NCBI RefSeq assembly: GCF_004770475.1
Contig: NZ_RQHK01000015.1
Location: 62,001-126,000 of the forward strand
Length of the DNA: 64,000 nt
Reading direction: 5' to 3'
From: Leptospira mtsangambouensis
GTDB lineage: Bacteria; Spirochaetota; Leptospiria; Leptospirales; Leptospiraceae
Part shown: positions 54,843-63,566 of the stretch, one piece after another
How the letters are laid out: the number at the start of each line of letters is the position of its first letter
Position numbering within the stretch: the first letter of the stretch is position 1
The notes under the pieces: generated by a model
Database searches by the model: none
Seen by the model: the letters and a program-made list of their open reading frames with translations, nothing else
Told to the model about the DNA's origin: nothing
Made by a program: the position numbers and the translations under genes

Positions 54843-56143
54843 AAACTTTCTTGGATCGATTGGGAGTATTTCGGTTACTCAATTTAGGGGTGGCTGAATA
54901 TTTGGGTTTAGAAACTTCCGTTCGTATTCAACTTTCCAATTTGGTTGCCATTTTGGGAATTTTTTCAAATATCGAATATTCCATTTTTTTTGCAATCGCA
55001 GGTGCTCCCCATTATCTGGTCATGAATGTCATTCATGTCCTTGTTATCTGTTCTTTAATTTATGTTTTGTATCTAAATACGAGGGGAAGGTATTTTTTTT
55101 CTCGAATTCTCCTGGTGTTTACAATTTCAGTTCCGTTGTTTTGTGTTTCCACAATTAGTTTTGGAACATCCGGTGGGTTTTACTATTATTTTCTAATGTT
55201 TGCCATTGTGCCATTTGTGATTTTTTCATACGATGAGAAGGGTTGGATTTTTTTTGTATTCCTTATGAATACAAGCTTTTATATCTGGTTTGAGTTTTTT
55301 GGCAGTCCAGGTATGTTCGAAAAAGGAACATTATTATATTATAAAGAAGTTCAGGATTTGTTTCGTATCAATTCGGTTGTATCTTGTTTATCTTTTGTAG
55401 CTTTGTTTATGTTTTATTTTTTAAGAAATATCAATCGAATCCAAAAGGAAATGGAAAGGATCAATGATCATAAAGATCGTATTTTTTCTATCCTTGCACA
55501 TGATTTGAAAGGACCAATTGGTACGATTAGTACGTATTTAGGTTATATAACAAAATCATTGCCAGAGAGAGAAGAACTTCTTTTTGGTTTAACGGAGCTG
55601 AAAAAAAGTACAAACCAAACGTATTTGGTTTTGGAAAACTTATTGGACTGGGTTAGGAATGAAACGCAAAAAACGCAATGTAATCCCAAAAATTTAAATC
55701 TCAATTCAATTTTAAAAAATGCGCTAGATCTACTCAATATTCAAGCAAAAGACAAAGGTATCACTTGGGAAACAAAAGTTTCAGAAGATCATTTTGTGTA
55801 TTGCGATGAACGAATGACAGCAACTGTCTTACGCAATATATTGTCCAATGCGATAAAATATTCTCACCCGAATAGTAAGGTTTCAATTGAAACTGAAAAA
55901 AACTCCGATTGTATCGAAATACGCTTTCAAGATTCCGGTGTGGGTATGGGGCCTGATCTACTTGCCAAGATCCTTGAAGGGAAACGATTCGATTCAGGTT
56001 TTGGAACAGCTGGGGAAAAAGGAACAGGTCTCGGTTTGCTTGTCTGTAAAGAGTTACTTGCGGAACAAGGTGGAACCCTAAAGGTCAGCAGTAAACTTAC
56101 AAAAGGGACAAAAATTAGCATTCAACTTCCCCTTGCCGATTAA
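54839..56143 (+). CDS. Membrane sensor histidine kinase
   Basis: A 434-residue histidine kinase. Six membrane helices span about 30-195. The HisKA phosphoacceptor is His221 in IFSILAHDLKGPIG; the HATPase domain (about 320-430) has the N box LRNILSNAIKYS, G1 DSGVGMG, and G2 GEKGTGLGLLVCKELL. The start overlaps the upstream SpoIIE-type gene by 4 bp (ATGA), so the two are translationally coupled and probably share one signal pathway. No response regulator gene is adjacent, so the phosphate acceptor is elsewhere, or the pair acts through the phosphatase. The ligand is unknown. Confidence 0.9.
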   Translation: MKTFLDRLGVFRLLNLGVAEYLGLETSVRIQLSNLVAILGIFSNIEYSIFFAIAGAPHYLVMNVIHVLVICSLIYVLYLNTRGRYFFSRILLVFTISVPLFCVSTISFGTSGGFYYYFLMFAIVPFVIFSYDEKGWIFFVFLMNTSFYIWFEFFGSPGMFEKGTLLYYKEVQDLFRINSVVSCLSFVALFMFYFLRNINRIQKEMERINDHKDRIFSILAHDLKGPIGTISTYLGYITKSLPEREELLFGLTELKKSTNQTYLVLENLLDWVRNETQKTQCNPKNLNLNSILKNALDLLNIQAKDKGITWETKVSEDHFVYCDERMTATVLRNILSNAIKYSHPNSKVSIETEKNSDCIEIRFQDSGVGMGPDLLAKILEGKRFDSGFGTAGEKGTGLGLLVCKELLAEQGGTLKVSSKLTKGTKISIQLPLAD

Positions 56144-56184
56144 AATTATTTCTTTTTTTTAATCATTTAGTCCAATCATTAAGT

Positions 56185-58446
56185 ATGTGGCCATCATCCT
56201 ATTTTCGTTGGTTAACCAAATCTGCCCCAATGGGTCCTGTTGAAGTTTACCCAGAATTATCTGAATCGTATGAAACAAACTTACCTAATGTTTTTATCAT
56301 TGGTGATTTAACGGGTGTTCCACTACTGAAACTTGCCGCCGAAAGCGGTGTGAATGTATGGAAACACATTCGTGAAAAAACAGAAGACTGTTTAGATGCA
56401 GTGATCATTGGCTCAGGGCCTGCTGGTCTCTCATGTGCATACGAAGCGAAACGGTTAGGCAAAAAGTTCATTCTCCTTGAAGCTAATATTCCATTTCAAA
56501 CCATCCAAAGTTATCCAAAACATAAACCAATTTTTGCGGAACCAAAAGGATTAAATTCCAAGTCCAGAATTAAGATTACTGATTCAACGAAAGAGGACTT
56601 ATTAGAGTATTTGAATGCCCTAATCAAAGAAGATACAATCACTATCCAAACTGGGAAACGTGTTGTTTCAATTCAACCTGAGGGTAATGTATATAGAGTG
56701 CAAACGGAAACAGGTGAATCATTTTTTACCAGTTCTGTTGTAATCGCAATCGGAAAATCAGGTGATCCAAAGAGATTAGGTGTGAAAGGTGAATCGAACC
56801 CTTCTGTATTTTATCGTTTTTTTGATCCTTCTGATGCAAAAGAAAAATCTGTGGTGATTGTTGGTGGTGGTGATAGTGCCGTTGAAGCAGCAATCGCCTG
56901 TTCACGTTATGCGAAATTGGTAAATTTGGTATACAGAGGAAAGGAGCTTACTCGTCCAAAACAAAAAAATAAAGAAGAATTGGAAGAGTTGGTCCGAGAT
57001 GGAAAAGTCAAACTTCAACTTGAATCAGAAGTCACCGAAATTTCTGAACAAAACTTATTTGTGAAAACATCTGTAGGTTCGGCCAAACTAAATTTCGACT
57101 TGGTTTATATTTTGATTGGGAATACTGCACCTACCCAATTTTTAAAAAAGTTAGGTATTAAAATTCAAAATGAAAAATCACTTTCTGATTGGGTTGGATT
57201 TAGTTCCCTTTTATCTTTTGCAGGTGCAGCTTATTTGGGCAAAGCTTCATTTTATGGGCCTGGATGGTTTTCGCCTTTGGCAACAGTCTTTGCCGCCATT
57301 TCCTTTTTGTCCTTATCCTTTTTTATTTATTTAAAATGGAATTTAAATCATCTGAAGACTATTCCTTGGATTTTTTTAAGAAACACCTATTTACTATTTG
57401 TGTTTTTTTATTTTCTCTATGTATATCTATCCACCACTTATTTTGGTTATACTCTTTTTGGTAAATATCCATCTTTCCACTATACAATGTTATACTCGCT
57501 AACGATTCTATTTTTTGGAATCAGAAGGATTTTGGTTAGAAAAACAGATTATATCTTTTATCAAACGATCAGTTTAATCTTGATTCAGATTTTCTTTTTG
57601 TTTTTGTTACCTGAATTAATTTTACCAACCCTTGGTGATTTAGGATATTTAGGTACATCGAATGGTTATGTTAGAACAGAAATATTTCCAAATGATGCCT
57701 ATTGGAAGGCTTATGGGTTTATTTTGGCGTGGCCGCTCAGTATGGGGGTTTTGTATGATGGTGGGATCACCAATTTTTGGTTAGGTTATGGTCTTTTCTT
57801 TAGTTTTGGGTTTATTCCTTTTTTAGTTTATCGTTATGGTAAAGGTGCTTATTGCGGCTGGATTTGTTCTTGTGGTGGACTTGCAGAAACTTTGGGAGAT
57901 GAACATCGGCAGAAAATGCCACATGGAAAATGGGCCTATCGTTTGGAACATTCAGGCCAATACATTTTGGCTTTGGCATTTTTGTTAACAGTCTTTAAAT
58001 TATTTGGAGTTTATGGAAAAAAGATCCACCCCGATTTAGAAATTTCTGAAGTAATGGCTGATTCAGTAAAATGGCTTTACGATCTCATTGTGGATATTGG
58101 GCTTGCTGGTGTTGTTGGAGTTGGTTTTTATTTTCTTTTTTCTGGAAGGATTTGGTGCAGAATGTTTTGTCCACTTGCTTCTTTGATGCATATCTATGCT
58201 CGGTTTAGTAGTTTTCGAATTTTTTCTGATAAAAAGAAATGCATATCTTGTAATATTTGTACAAAAAATTGCCATCAAGGAATTGATGTAATGGGTTATG
58301 CAAGTAGAGGCATTCCTATGGATAGCGTACAGTGCGTACGTTGTTCTGCATGTGTGTCACTTTGTCCGACTGACGTTTTAGAGTTTGGGCGATTGGTCCC
58401 ATCTGGGATTCAGTATGATTCCCTCACTGCAAAAACAAGGAAATAA
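56185..58446 (+). CDS. Flavoprotein-membrane polyferredoxin fusion
   Basis: A 753-residue redox protein. Residues 1-60 resemble a C-terminal flavoprotein motif moved to the front (LPNVFIIGDLTGVPLLKLAAESG). A thioredoxin-reductase-like FAD/NAD(P) module follows (about 68-330; AVIIGSGPAGLSCAYEAKRLG and SVVIVGGGDSAVEAAIACSRY). Then come about eight membrane helices (about 345-670) with CGWICSCGG and SGRIWCRMFCPLAS (NapH/CcoG-like). Two ferredoxin-type clusters close it: CISCNICTKNC and CVRCSACVSLCPTDV (about 695-740). It should move electrons between NAD(P)H and a membrane partner via flavin and Fe-S centres; direction and partner are unknown. It overlaps the glycerate kinase gene. Confidence 0.85.
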   Translation: MWPSSYFRWLTKSAPMGPVEVYPELSESYETNLPNVFIIGDLTGVPLLKLAAESGVNVWKHIREKTEDCLDAVIIGSGPAGLSCAYEAKRLGKKFILLEANIPFQTIQSYPKHKPIFAEPKGLNSKSRIKITDSTKEDLLEYLNALIKEDTITIQTGKRVVSIQPEGNVYRVQTETGESFFTSSVVIAIGKSGDPKRLGVKGESNPSVFYRFFDPSDAKEKSVVIVGGGDSAVEAAIACSRYAKLVNLVYRGKELTRPKQKNKEELEELVRDGKVKLQLESEVTEISEQNLFVKTSVGSAKLNFDLVYILIGNTAPTQFLKKLGIKIQNEKSLSDWVGFSSLLSFAGAAYLGKASFYGPGWFSPLATVFAAISFLSLSFFIYLKWNLNHLKTIPWIFLRNTYLLFVFFYFLYVYLSTTYFGYTLFGKYPSFHYTMLYSLTILFFGIRRILVRKTDYIFYQTISLILIQIFFLFLLPELILPTLGDLGYLGTSNGYVRTEIFPNDAYWKAYGFILAWPLSMGVLYDGGITNFWLGYGLFFSFGFIPFLVYRYGKGAYCGWICSCGGLAETLGDEHRQKMPHGKWAYRLEHSGQYILALAFLLTVFKLFGVYGKKIHPDLEISEVMADSVKWLYDLIVDIGLAGVVGVGFYFLFSGRIWCRMFCPLASLMHIYARFSSFRIFSDKKKCISCNICTKNCHQGIDVMGYASRGIPMDSVQCVRCSACVSLCPTDVLEFGRLVPSGIQYDSLTAKTRK

Positions 58447-59638
58447 ACAACTGAATGCTTTAAGAAAAGATATTGAAGAACTATTTTGGGAAGGGGTACG
58501 AAGTGCAACACCCGAATATCTTTCACCAGAATTTTGGAAAAACCATCAAGATCTTTGTGAAGTATTCAAAAATCCTCTGAAGAAAAACTATGTTTTTGCA
58601 CTCGGAAAAGCTGCTTATGCGATGGCTTTGTCTTTCCAAAAGTTTTTCCCAGTGGATGCTGGTTTTATCCTTACTAAGTACAACCATCTTCCAAAAGAAA
58701 TCCAAAAAAACGGACAAATGGATGTATGGAAATGCAGAGAAGCCGCTCACCCCATACCAGATAAAAATTCCGAACTATATGCAAGAGAAGTGTTGAATGA
58801 AATTTTACAGCTAGGTGAAGATCACCAATTGATTGTTTTGTTATCAGGAGGAGGGTCTAGCCTTTTTGAAATACCGGAAAATGGATATCTACTTAAAGAT
58901 TTAATTGAACTAAATGAAAATTTGTTAAAAAAGGGACTTCCCATTCAGGAAATCAATGCGGAAAGAAAAAAATATTCAGCAGTGAAAGCCGGTAAATTCT
59001 TAAACAATCTCAAAGCTCAGTTAAAGGTTTATACGTTTGCAATTTCAGATGTGTTAGGTGATGATCCAAATGTCATTGCTTCTGGACCAAGTTATCCAGG
59101 AAGTGAATATTATGTGATGGGGAATCTGACTTCTTCTCTGAAGGCAATGGAAAAAAAAGCCAAAAATATTGGTTATGAAGTGAAAACCATATCCGATTCA
59201 TGGGATTTTTCCAGTGAAATTACTGCAAAAAAAATCGTTGGTGAGTTGTTAGATGGCGATATTAATCCTAAAAAACAAGCCATTTTACTCGGAGGAGAAC
59301 TTGTATGCCCTGTTGAAGGAACAGGGTTAGGAGGCCGAAACCAAGAAACGGCGCTGCGTGTGGCAATCCTAACCGAAGGCAATAGTATGGATCGGGATTG
59401 GTTATTTCTTTCTTGTGGGACTGATGGAACAGATGGTCCGACTGATGCTGCCGGTGGAATTGTTGGACCAGGAATTACCCAAAAGATGAAGGAAAAAGGT
59501 TGGGATCCAAAAAAAGAATTATTAAATTCCAATTCCTATCCCATCTTGAAAGACATGGAGGCACTCCTTTTTACTGGTGCTACCGGAACCAATGTCAATG
59601 ACCTATTGATTCTTTTGTTAGCGGAACGGAATTCCTAA
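58418..59638 (+). CDS. Glycerate 2-kinase (MOFRL family)
   Basis: A 406-residue glycerate kinase that phosphorylates D-glycerate to 2-phosphoglycerate. Family features: FALGKAAYAMALSFQ near 60-75, REAAHPIPDKNSELYAREVL, IVLLSGGGSSLFEIPENG (substrate/nucleotide loop), INAERKKYSAVKAGKFL, AISDVLGDDPNVIASGPSYPG, GGELVCPVEGTGLGGRNQETALR (MOFRL start) and GTDGTDGPTDAAGG. The frame opens at TTG 58385, but ATG 58418 is preferred. It begins 29 bp before the end of the flavoprotein gene and its 3' end overlaps the convergent secernin-like gene by 21 bp. Confidence 0.92.
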   Translation: MPSLQKQGNKQLNALRKDIEELFWEGVRSATPEYLSPEFWKNHQDLCEVFKNPLKKNYVFALGKAAYAMALSFQKFFPVDAGFILTKYNHLPKEIQKNGQMDVWKCREAAHPIPDKNSELYAREVLNEILQLGEDHQLIVLLSGGGSSLFEIPENGYLLKDLIELNENLLKKGLPIQEINAERKKYSAVKAGKFLNNLKAQLKVYTFAISDVLGDDPNVIASGPSYPGSEYYVMGNLTSSLKAMEKKAKNIGYEVKTISDSWDFSSEITAKKIVGELLDGDINPKKQAILLGGELVCPVEGTGLGGRNQETALRVAILTEGNSMDRDWLFLSCGTDGTDGPTDAAGGIVGPGITQKMKEKGWDPKKELLNSNSYPILKDMEALLFTGATGTNVNDLLILLLAERNS

Positions 59639-60964
59639 TTTTTTATTTTGTCCCGACCAATACAATTGGAAGAGTGGGTTTTGCCATCGACTTGTTCCAA
59701 TTTTGGAACGGATGAGTTCTTCATCTATTTTTTTCAAAACGTTCACATGATCTTTTAAAAATCTCCATTGGACTTCTTCTTTTTTTTGAGGAGAAAGAAA
59801 CTCTTTGGAAATATTTAAAATAGATTCTTGGATTCCGATTAATGCAGGAAGTAAAATCGAACGAACTGCTTGGTAATCAAAGTTGGATTTTCTTGCAATT
59901 GATTCGTGTAACCACCATAAGGTTTCGGAATAAGTTTTATTAGATGATAAACTCGAAGAATCGATGAAGTTCTTTGTTCCAAAATAAAATGGTTTAAATA
60001 AACTTAAACACGGTGTGGATGTTCCTGTATAAAATACTCTGAGTGGGTCTTGGTTGGTCTCTGAAGTGTCCCACTCAACAATTAAACTTCCGTTAGTTTG
60101 ATTCGGCGTTGTGGGTCCTGTTGCATGTAAACATAGGGATTTCATTGAAGAAGAAGATGGTTCAAATTCATCGTTTTCGATAGTATGGGTTTTTAAAGTG
60201 TCCATAGCATTTTTTGTAGTATAACTTGCATTTTCCAACTCTAAACTTTCTGCAGTTTTTTGGTGCAGATATCGTCTGTCTTTGCAATGGCTCATATAAG
60301 TATAAAATCGATCGCTGAAATGGTCTTTAAAAGAAAATTCTTGATTAGGTTTTTTTCGAAGTTTTTCTATTAAGTTAGGTGATGAATATTCAAAATCGGA
60401 GCCGATTGTGAGTCCATTCGAAATGGCATAAAAAGTATCTATTTTTTTTGCTACCCAGTAACGATCAGCAGTTTCTAATACATATCCATCTTTTCTATCC
60501 GCTATGATAAAGCTGTTATGATAAAAGAAGGATTGATTTTCATAACCTCCGCATGCATCTTGCCCGTATGTTTCTAAAAGTTCTGTAATAAGGAATAATC
60601 CATCTTTAGCCGATTTACATCTTTCTAAAGCCAAACGGATCAGGTCCATTCCTGTTAAACCATCATTTTTTTTTGGTATTTTTAGATTGGTGAAAACTGC
60701 TTCATTGCCAATACAAAGTCCGAATTCATTCACACCCATCTCTGCACCCCACATATGAAATGGTTTGCTCAAAAAAACTTCATAAGTAACGGGAGTTTGT
60801 GGAATCTCAATATAAGTTGTACGTAATTTTGAACCTTTTTTATGTTCTAAACGAGGAACATGAAGTATGGATTGTGCTTCGTTTGGTTCGCGATCCGAGT
60901 TTTTCGCAAAGATTCTTTTTTGAGTTTTGGTAAATTTTTCAGTGGCAAGAGAGGTGTCGCACAT
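59618..60964 (-). CDS. Secernin-like C69-family Ntn hydrolase
   Basis: A 448-residue protein with the N-terminal-nucleophile layout of peptidase family C69. It begins MCDTSLA, so Cys2 becomes the catalytic residue after Met removal. Other secernin motifs are AKNSDREPNEAQ, TTYIEIPQTPVTYEVFLSKPFHMWGAEMGVNEFGLCIGNEAVFT and ADRYWVAKKIDTFYAISNGLTIG. In secernins and related dipeptidases this domain cleaves short peptides or amide bonds; bacterial substrates are unclear. No signal peptide. The gene is convergent with, and overlaps, the glycerate kinase gene, and is divergent from the ATPase gene with 54 bp between starts. Confidence 0.88.
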   Translation of the reverse strand: MCDTSLATEKFTKTQKRIFAKNSDREPNEAQSILHVPRLEHKKGSKLRTTYIEIPQTPVTYEVFLSKPFHMWGAEMGVNEFGLCIGNEAVFTNLKIPKKNDGLTGMDLIRLALERCKSAKDGLFLITELLETYGQDACGGYENQSFFYHNSFIIADRKDGYVLETADRYWVAKKIDTFYAISNGLTIGSDFEYSSPNLIEKLRKKPNQEFSFKDHFSDRFYTYMSHCKDRRYLHQKTAESLELENASYTTKNAMDTLKTHTIENDEFEPSSSSMKSLCLHATGPTTPNQTNGSLIVEWDTSETNQDPLRVFYTGTSTPCLSLFKPFYFGTKNFIDSSSLSSNKTYSETLWWLHESIARKSNFDYQAVRSILLPALIGIQESILNISKEFLSPQKKEEVQWRFLKDHVNVLKKIDEELIRSKIGTSRWQNPLFQLYWSGQNKKLGIPFR

Positions 60965-61018
60965 TCTAGAATGTTAAACAGATTTTTTATAAAACACAAG
61001 AGCAAATCAAATAAGAAT

Positions 61019-63529
61019 ATGCCTTCGATTCCAAAACAAATTTCAGAATATATCCTCATGGGTTTAACCCAAGAACAGGTTCGAAAAAACCGTACGAAGT
61101 ACGGTGCCAATGAAATCAGCTCTTCAAAGAAGAAAGGGATTTTTCAGATGTTGTTTGGGGTGGTGACAGAGCCGATGATTCTGCTTCTCATTTCCATAAG
61201 TATTGTTTATTTGCTTTTGGGTGATCGTGGTGAGGCTCTTTTGTTATTATTTTCCGTTCTCGGTATCATCACGATTACTTTTTACCAAGAGAAAAAAACA
61301 GAAACTGCAATCTCTGCCTTACGTTCTCTTGCGAGCCCAAGAACCAATGTCATTCGTGACAAACAAATCATTCGGATTGAAGGAAAAGATGTAGTTTATG
61401 ATGATCTATTGATTTTGAACGAAGGAGATCGGGTTCCTGCCGATTGCGAATTGATTTCTGATCGAATGTTCTCTTGTGATGAATCTTTATTAACTGGAGA
61501 ATCTGTCCCTGTTTCCAAATCACAATCCAATTCTGTTTTTTGTGGGTCGTTAGTTGTTAGTGGAGAGGGTGTTTGTCGTGTGAATGCTGTAGGAAATCAC
61601 ACAGAAATTGGGAAAATTGGACGTAAAATTGCTGATGAAACAGTTGGCAGAACATTACTCGAAATAGAAGTAGCACGTCTTGTGCGTAATTTATTTATAG
61701 TGGCTGCATCTTTATGTGTCATCCTTGCTCTTTATTTTGGAATTGTAAAAAGCCAATGGTTACATGGTCTACTTTCGGGTTTAACATTGGCAATCGGATT
61801 GATGCCAGAGGAACTGCCATTGGTTTTAACCATTTTTTTTGCCTTAGGTGCATTTCGTTTGAGTACAAAAAATGTTTTAGTTAGGCGATCCTCAATCATT
61901 GAAACTTTAGGTGCGGCTACGGTCCTTTGTTCTGATAAAACGGGGACGATTACTCAAAATAAAATGAAAGTTGGAATTGTAGTTACAAAATCTGAAACAG
62001 TCACCTTGCATCCAGATTCGAAACTTTCTAAAGATGTAAAAGATTTATTAGAAATTGCTTATTGTGCTTCCAAACATCCAAGTTTTGATCCAATGGATAT
62101 TGCTATATCCGATTGTTTGGTTTCTTTCCATGAAATAGATGATTCGGCTTTGTTATCTGTAAAAGATTTTCCATTGACACCTGACCATCTAACGATGGTT
62201 CGTGTGCTGCAAGGAAAAAATGCCTACCATAGTTATGCCAAAGGTTCTCCTGAAGCAATTTTTGATTTATGCCAATTTGATTCTGCAGAATCAAATTTTT
62301 GGACAACAAAAACCAATGAATTAGCAAAAGAAGGATACAGAGTTCTTGGTGTTGCCAAATCAAAATCATCATCTTCGAATATTCCTGAAGAAAGAAAACA
62401 CGTTGATTATTTGTTTTATGGACTATTGGCATTTTTAGATCCCATTCGTGAGATAGTTCCTTTGGCAGTAAAAACAGCCTACGATTCGGGAATTCGTGTG
62501 ATTATGATTACAGGAGATTATCCAGAAACTGCCAAAAACATTGCAGACCAAATTGGATTAAAGGATTCTCATTTGGTTTATACGGGAAAGGCTTTGGCCA
62601 GTTTGAATGAAACTGAATTACAATCTGTTATCCGAACTTGTAATATTTTTTCTAGGGTCAGCCCAGAAGACAAATGGCGAATCGTTCGTATGTTAAAAGC
62701 GGATGGTGAGATTGTTGCTATGACAGGGGATGGTGTGAACGATGCTCCTGCATTGCGTACGGCAAATATCGGTGTGGCAATGGGAGAAAGAGGAACTGAT
62801 GTTGCGCGAGAAGCTGCCGACATTGTTTTGTTAGATGATTCTTTCTCTTCTATATTGGAGTCAGTTAAGATCGGAAGGCAAATTTTTGATAACTTAAAAA
62901 AAGCATTAGGATACTTGATTGGAGTTCATATCCCAATAGTTGGTATTACATTTTTCCCTATTATTTTTGATTGGCCTATTGTTGTTTTATCAGCCATTCA
63001 TATTGTATTTATGGAAATGGTCATTGATCCTACTTGTACAATTGTATTTGAAAGGGAATCGCAAGAGGCAGATTTGATGAATCGAAAACCGAGGGAAACT
63101 TCGGAACCACTTTTGGATAAAGAATTGTTTATCAATTCCTTGATCCAGGGTGCCATTTCTTTGTTATCTGTTGTATCATCATACTGGATCACTGAGTTGT
63201 TTTTGAAAGGAAATTCCTCTCCAAAGGTTGTGAGTACGGCTACTTTTGTTACATTAGTATTTTCGAATTTATTCTTAATCCTTGCCAATCGTTCACTCCA
63301 TGAGTCGATGTGGAGTCGGATGCGAATTCCCAATCCTATCATTCGGTTTGTTTTTGCGGGGACAATCGGTGTGCTTTTTTTGGCTATGTATTTGCCCGGT
63401 TTGAATGCTATGTTTCATTTTGTGCCACTTAATTTTGTTCAGTTTTCCTCTGCGATACTGGTTGCATTTATTGGAGTATTGTTCTACGATATGACAAAAG
63501 TTTTGGTTTCAAAATTACTTCGTGGCTGA
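61019..63529 (+). CDS. P-type cation-transporting ATPase (P2-like)
   Basis: An 836-residue ion pump. An N-terminal cation ATPase domain (about 8-60; GLTQEQVRKNRTKYGANEIS) leads into two helices, the actuator domain with LTGESVP, membrane helices 3-4 with LMPEELPL, then the phosphorylation site Asp306 in CSDKTGTITQNK. The nucleotide domain has KGSPEAIF, the hinge MTGDGVNDAPALRTANIGVAMG, and six C-terminal helices complete it. PEELP instead of PEGLP in helix 4 sets it apart from standard Ca2+-ATPases, so the ion is uncertain (Ca2+, Mn2+ or another). The frame extends upstream into the divergent gene; ATG 61019 starts the conserved domain (ATG 60971 is an alternative). Confidence 0.92.
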   Translation: MPSIPKQISEYILMGLTQEQVRKNRTKYGANEISSSKKKGIFQMLFGVVTEPMILLLISISIVYLLLGDRGEALLLLFSVLGIITITFYQEKKTETAISALRSLASPRTNVIRDKQIIRIEGKDVVYDDLLILNEGDRVPADCELISDRMFSCDESLLTGESVPVSKSQSNSVFCGSLVVSGEGVCRVNAVGNHTEIGKIGRKIADETVGRTLLEIEVARLVRNLFIVAASLCVILALYFGIVKSQWLHGLLSGLTLAIGLMPEELPLVLTIFFALGAFRLSTKNVLVRRSSIIETLGAATVLCSDKTGTITQNKMKVGIVVTKSETVTLHPDSKLSKDVKDLLEIAYCASKHPSFDPMDIAISDCLVSFHEIDDSALLSVKDFPLTPDHLTMVRVLQGKNAYHSYAKGSPEAIFDLCQFDSAESNFWTTKTNELAKEGYRVLGVAKSKSSSSNIPEERKHVDYLFYGLLAFLDPIREIVPLAVKTAYDSGIRVIMITGDYPETAKNIADQIGLKDSHLVYTGKALASLNETELQSVIRTCNIFSRVSPEDKWRIVRMLKADGEIVAMTGDGVNDAPALRTANIGVAMGERGTDVAREAADIVLLDDSFSSILESVKIGRQIFDNLKKALGYLIGVHIPIVGITFFPIIFDWPIVVLSAIHIVFMEMVIDPTCTIVFERESQEADLMNRKPRETSEPLLDKELFINSLIQGAISLLSVVSSYWITELFLKGNSSPKVVSTATFVTLVFSNLFLILANRSLHESMWSRMRIPNPIIRFVFAGTIGVLFLAMYLPGLNAMFHFVPLNFVQFSSAILVAFIGVLFYDMTKVLVSKLLRG

Positions 63530-63566
63530 CATGATCGTGGTCTGTTTCTAAACTTAGCAAAAGCTT

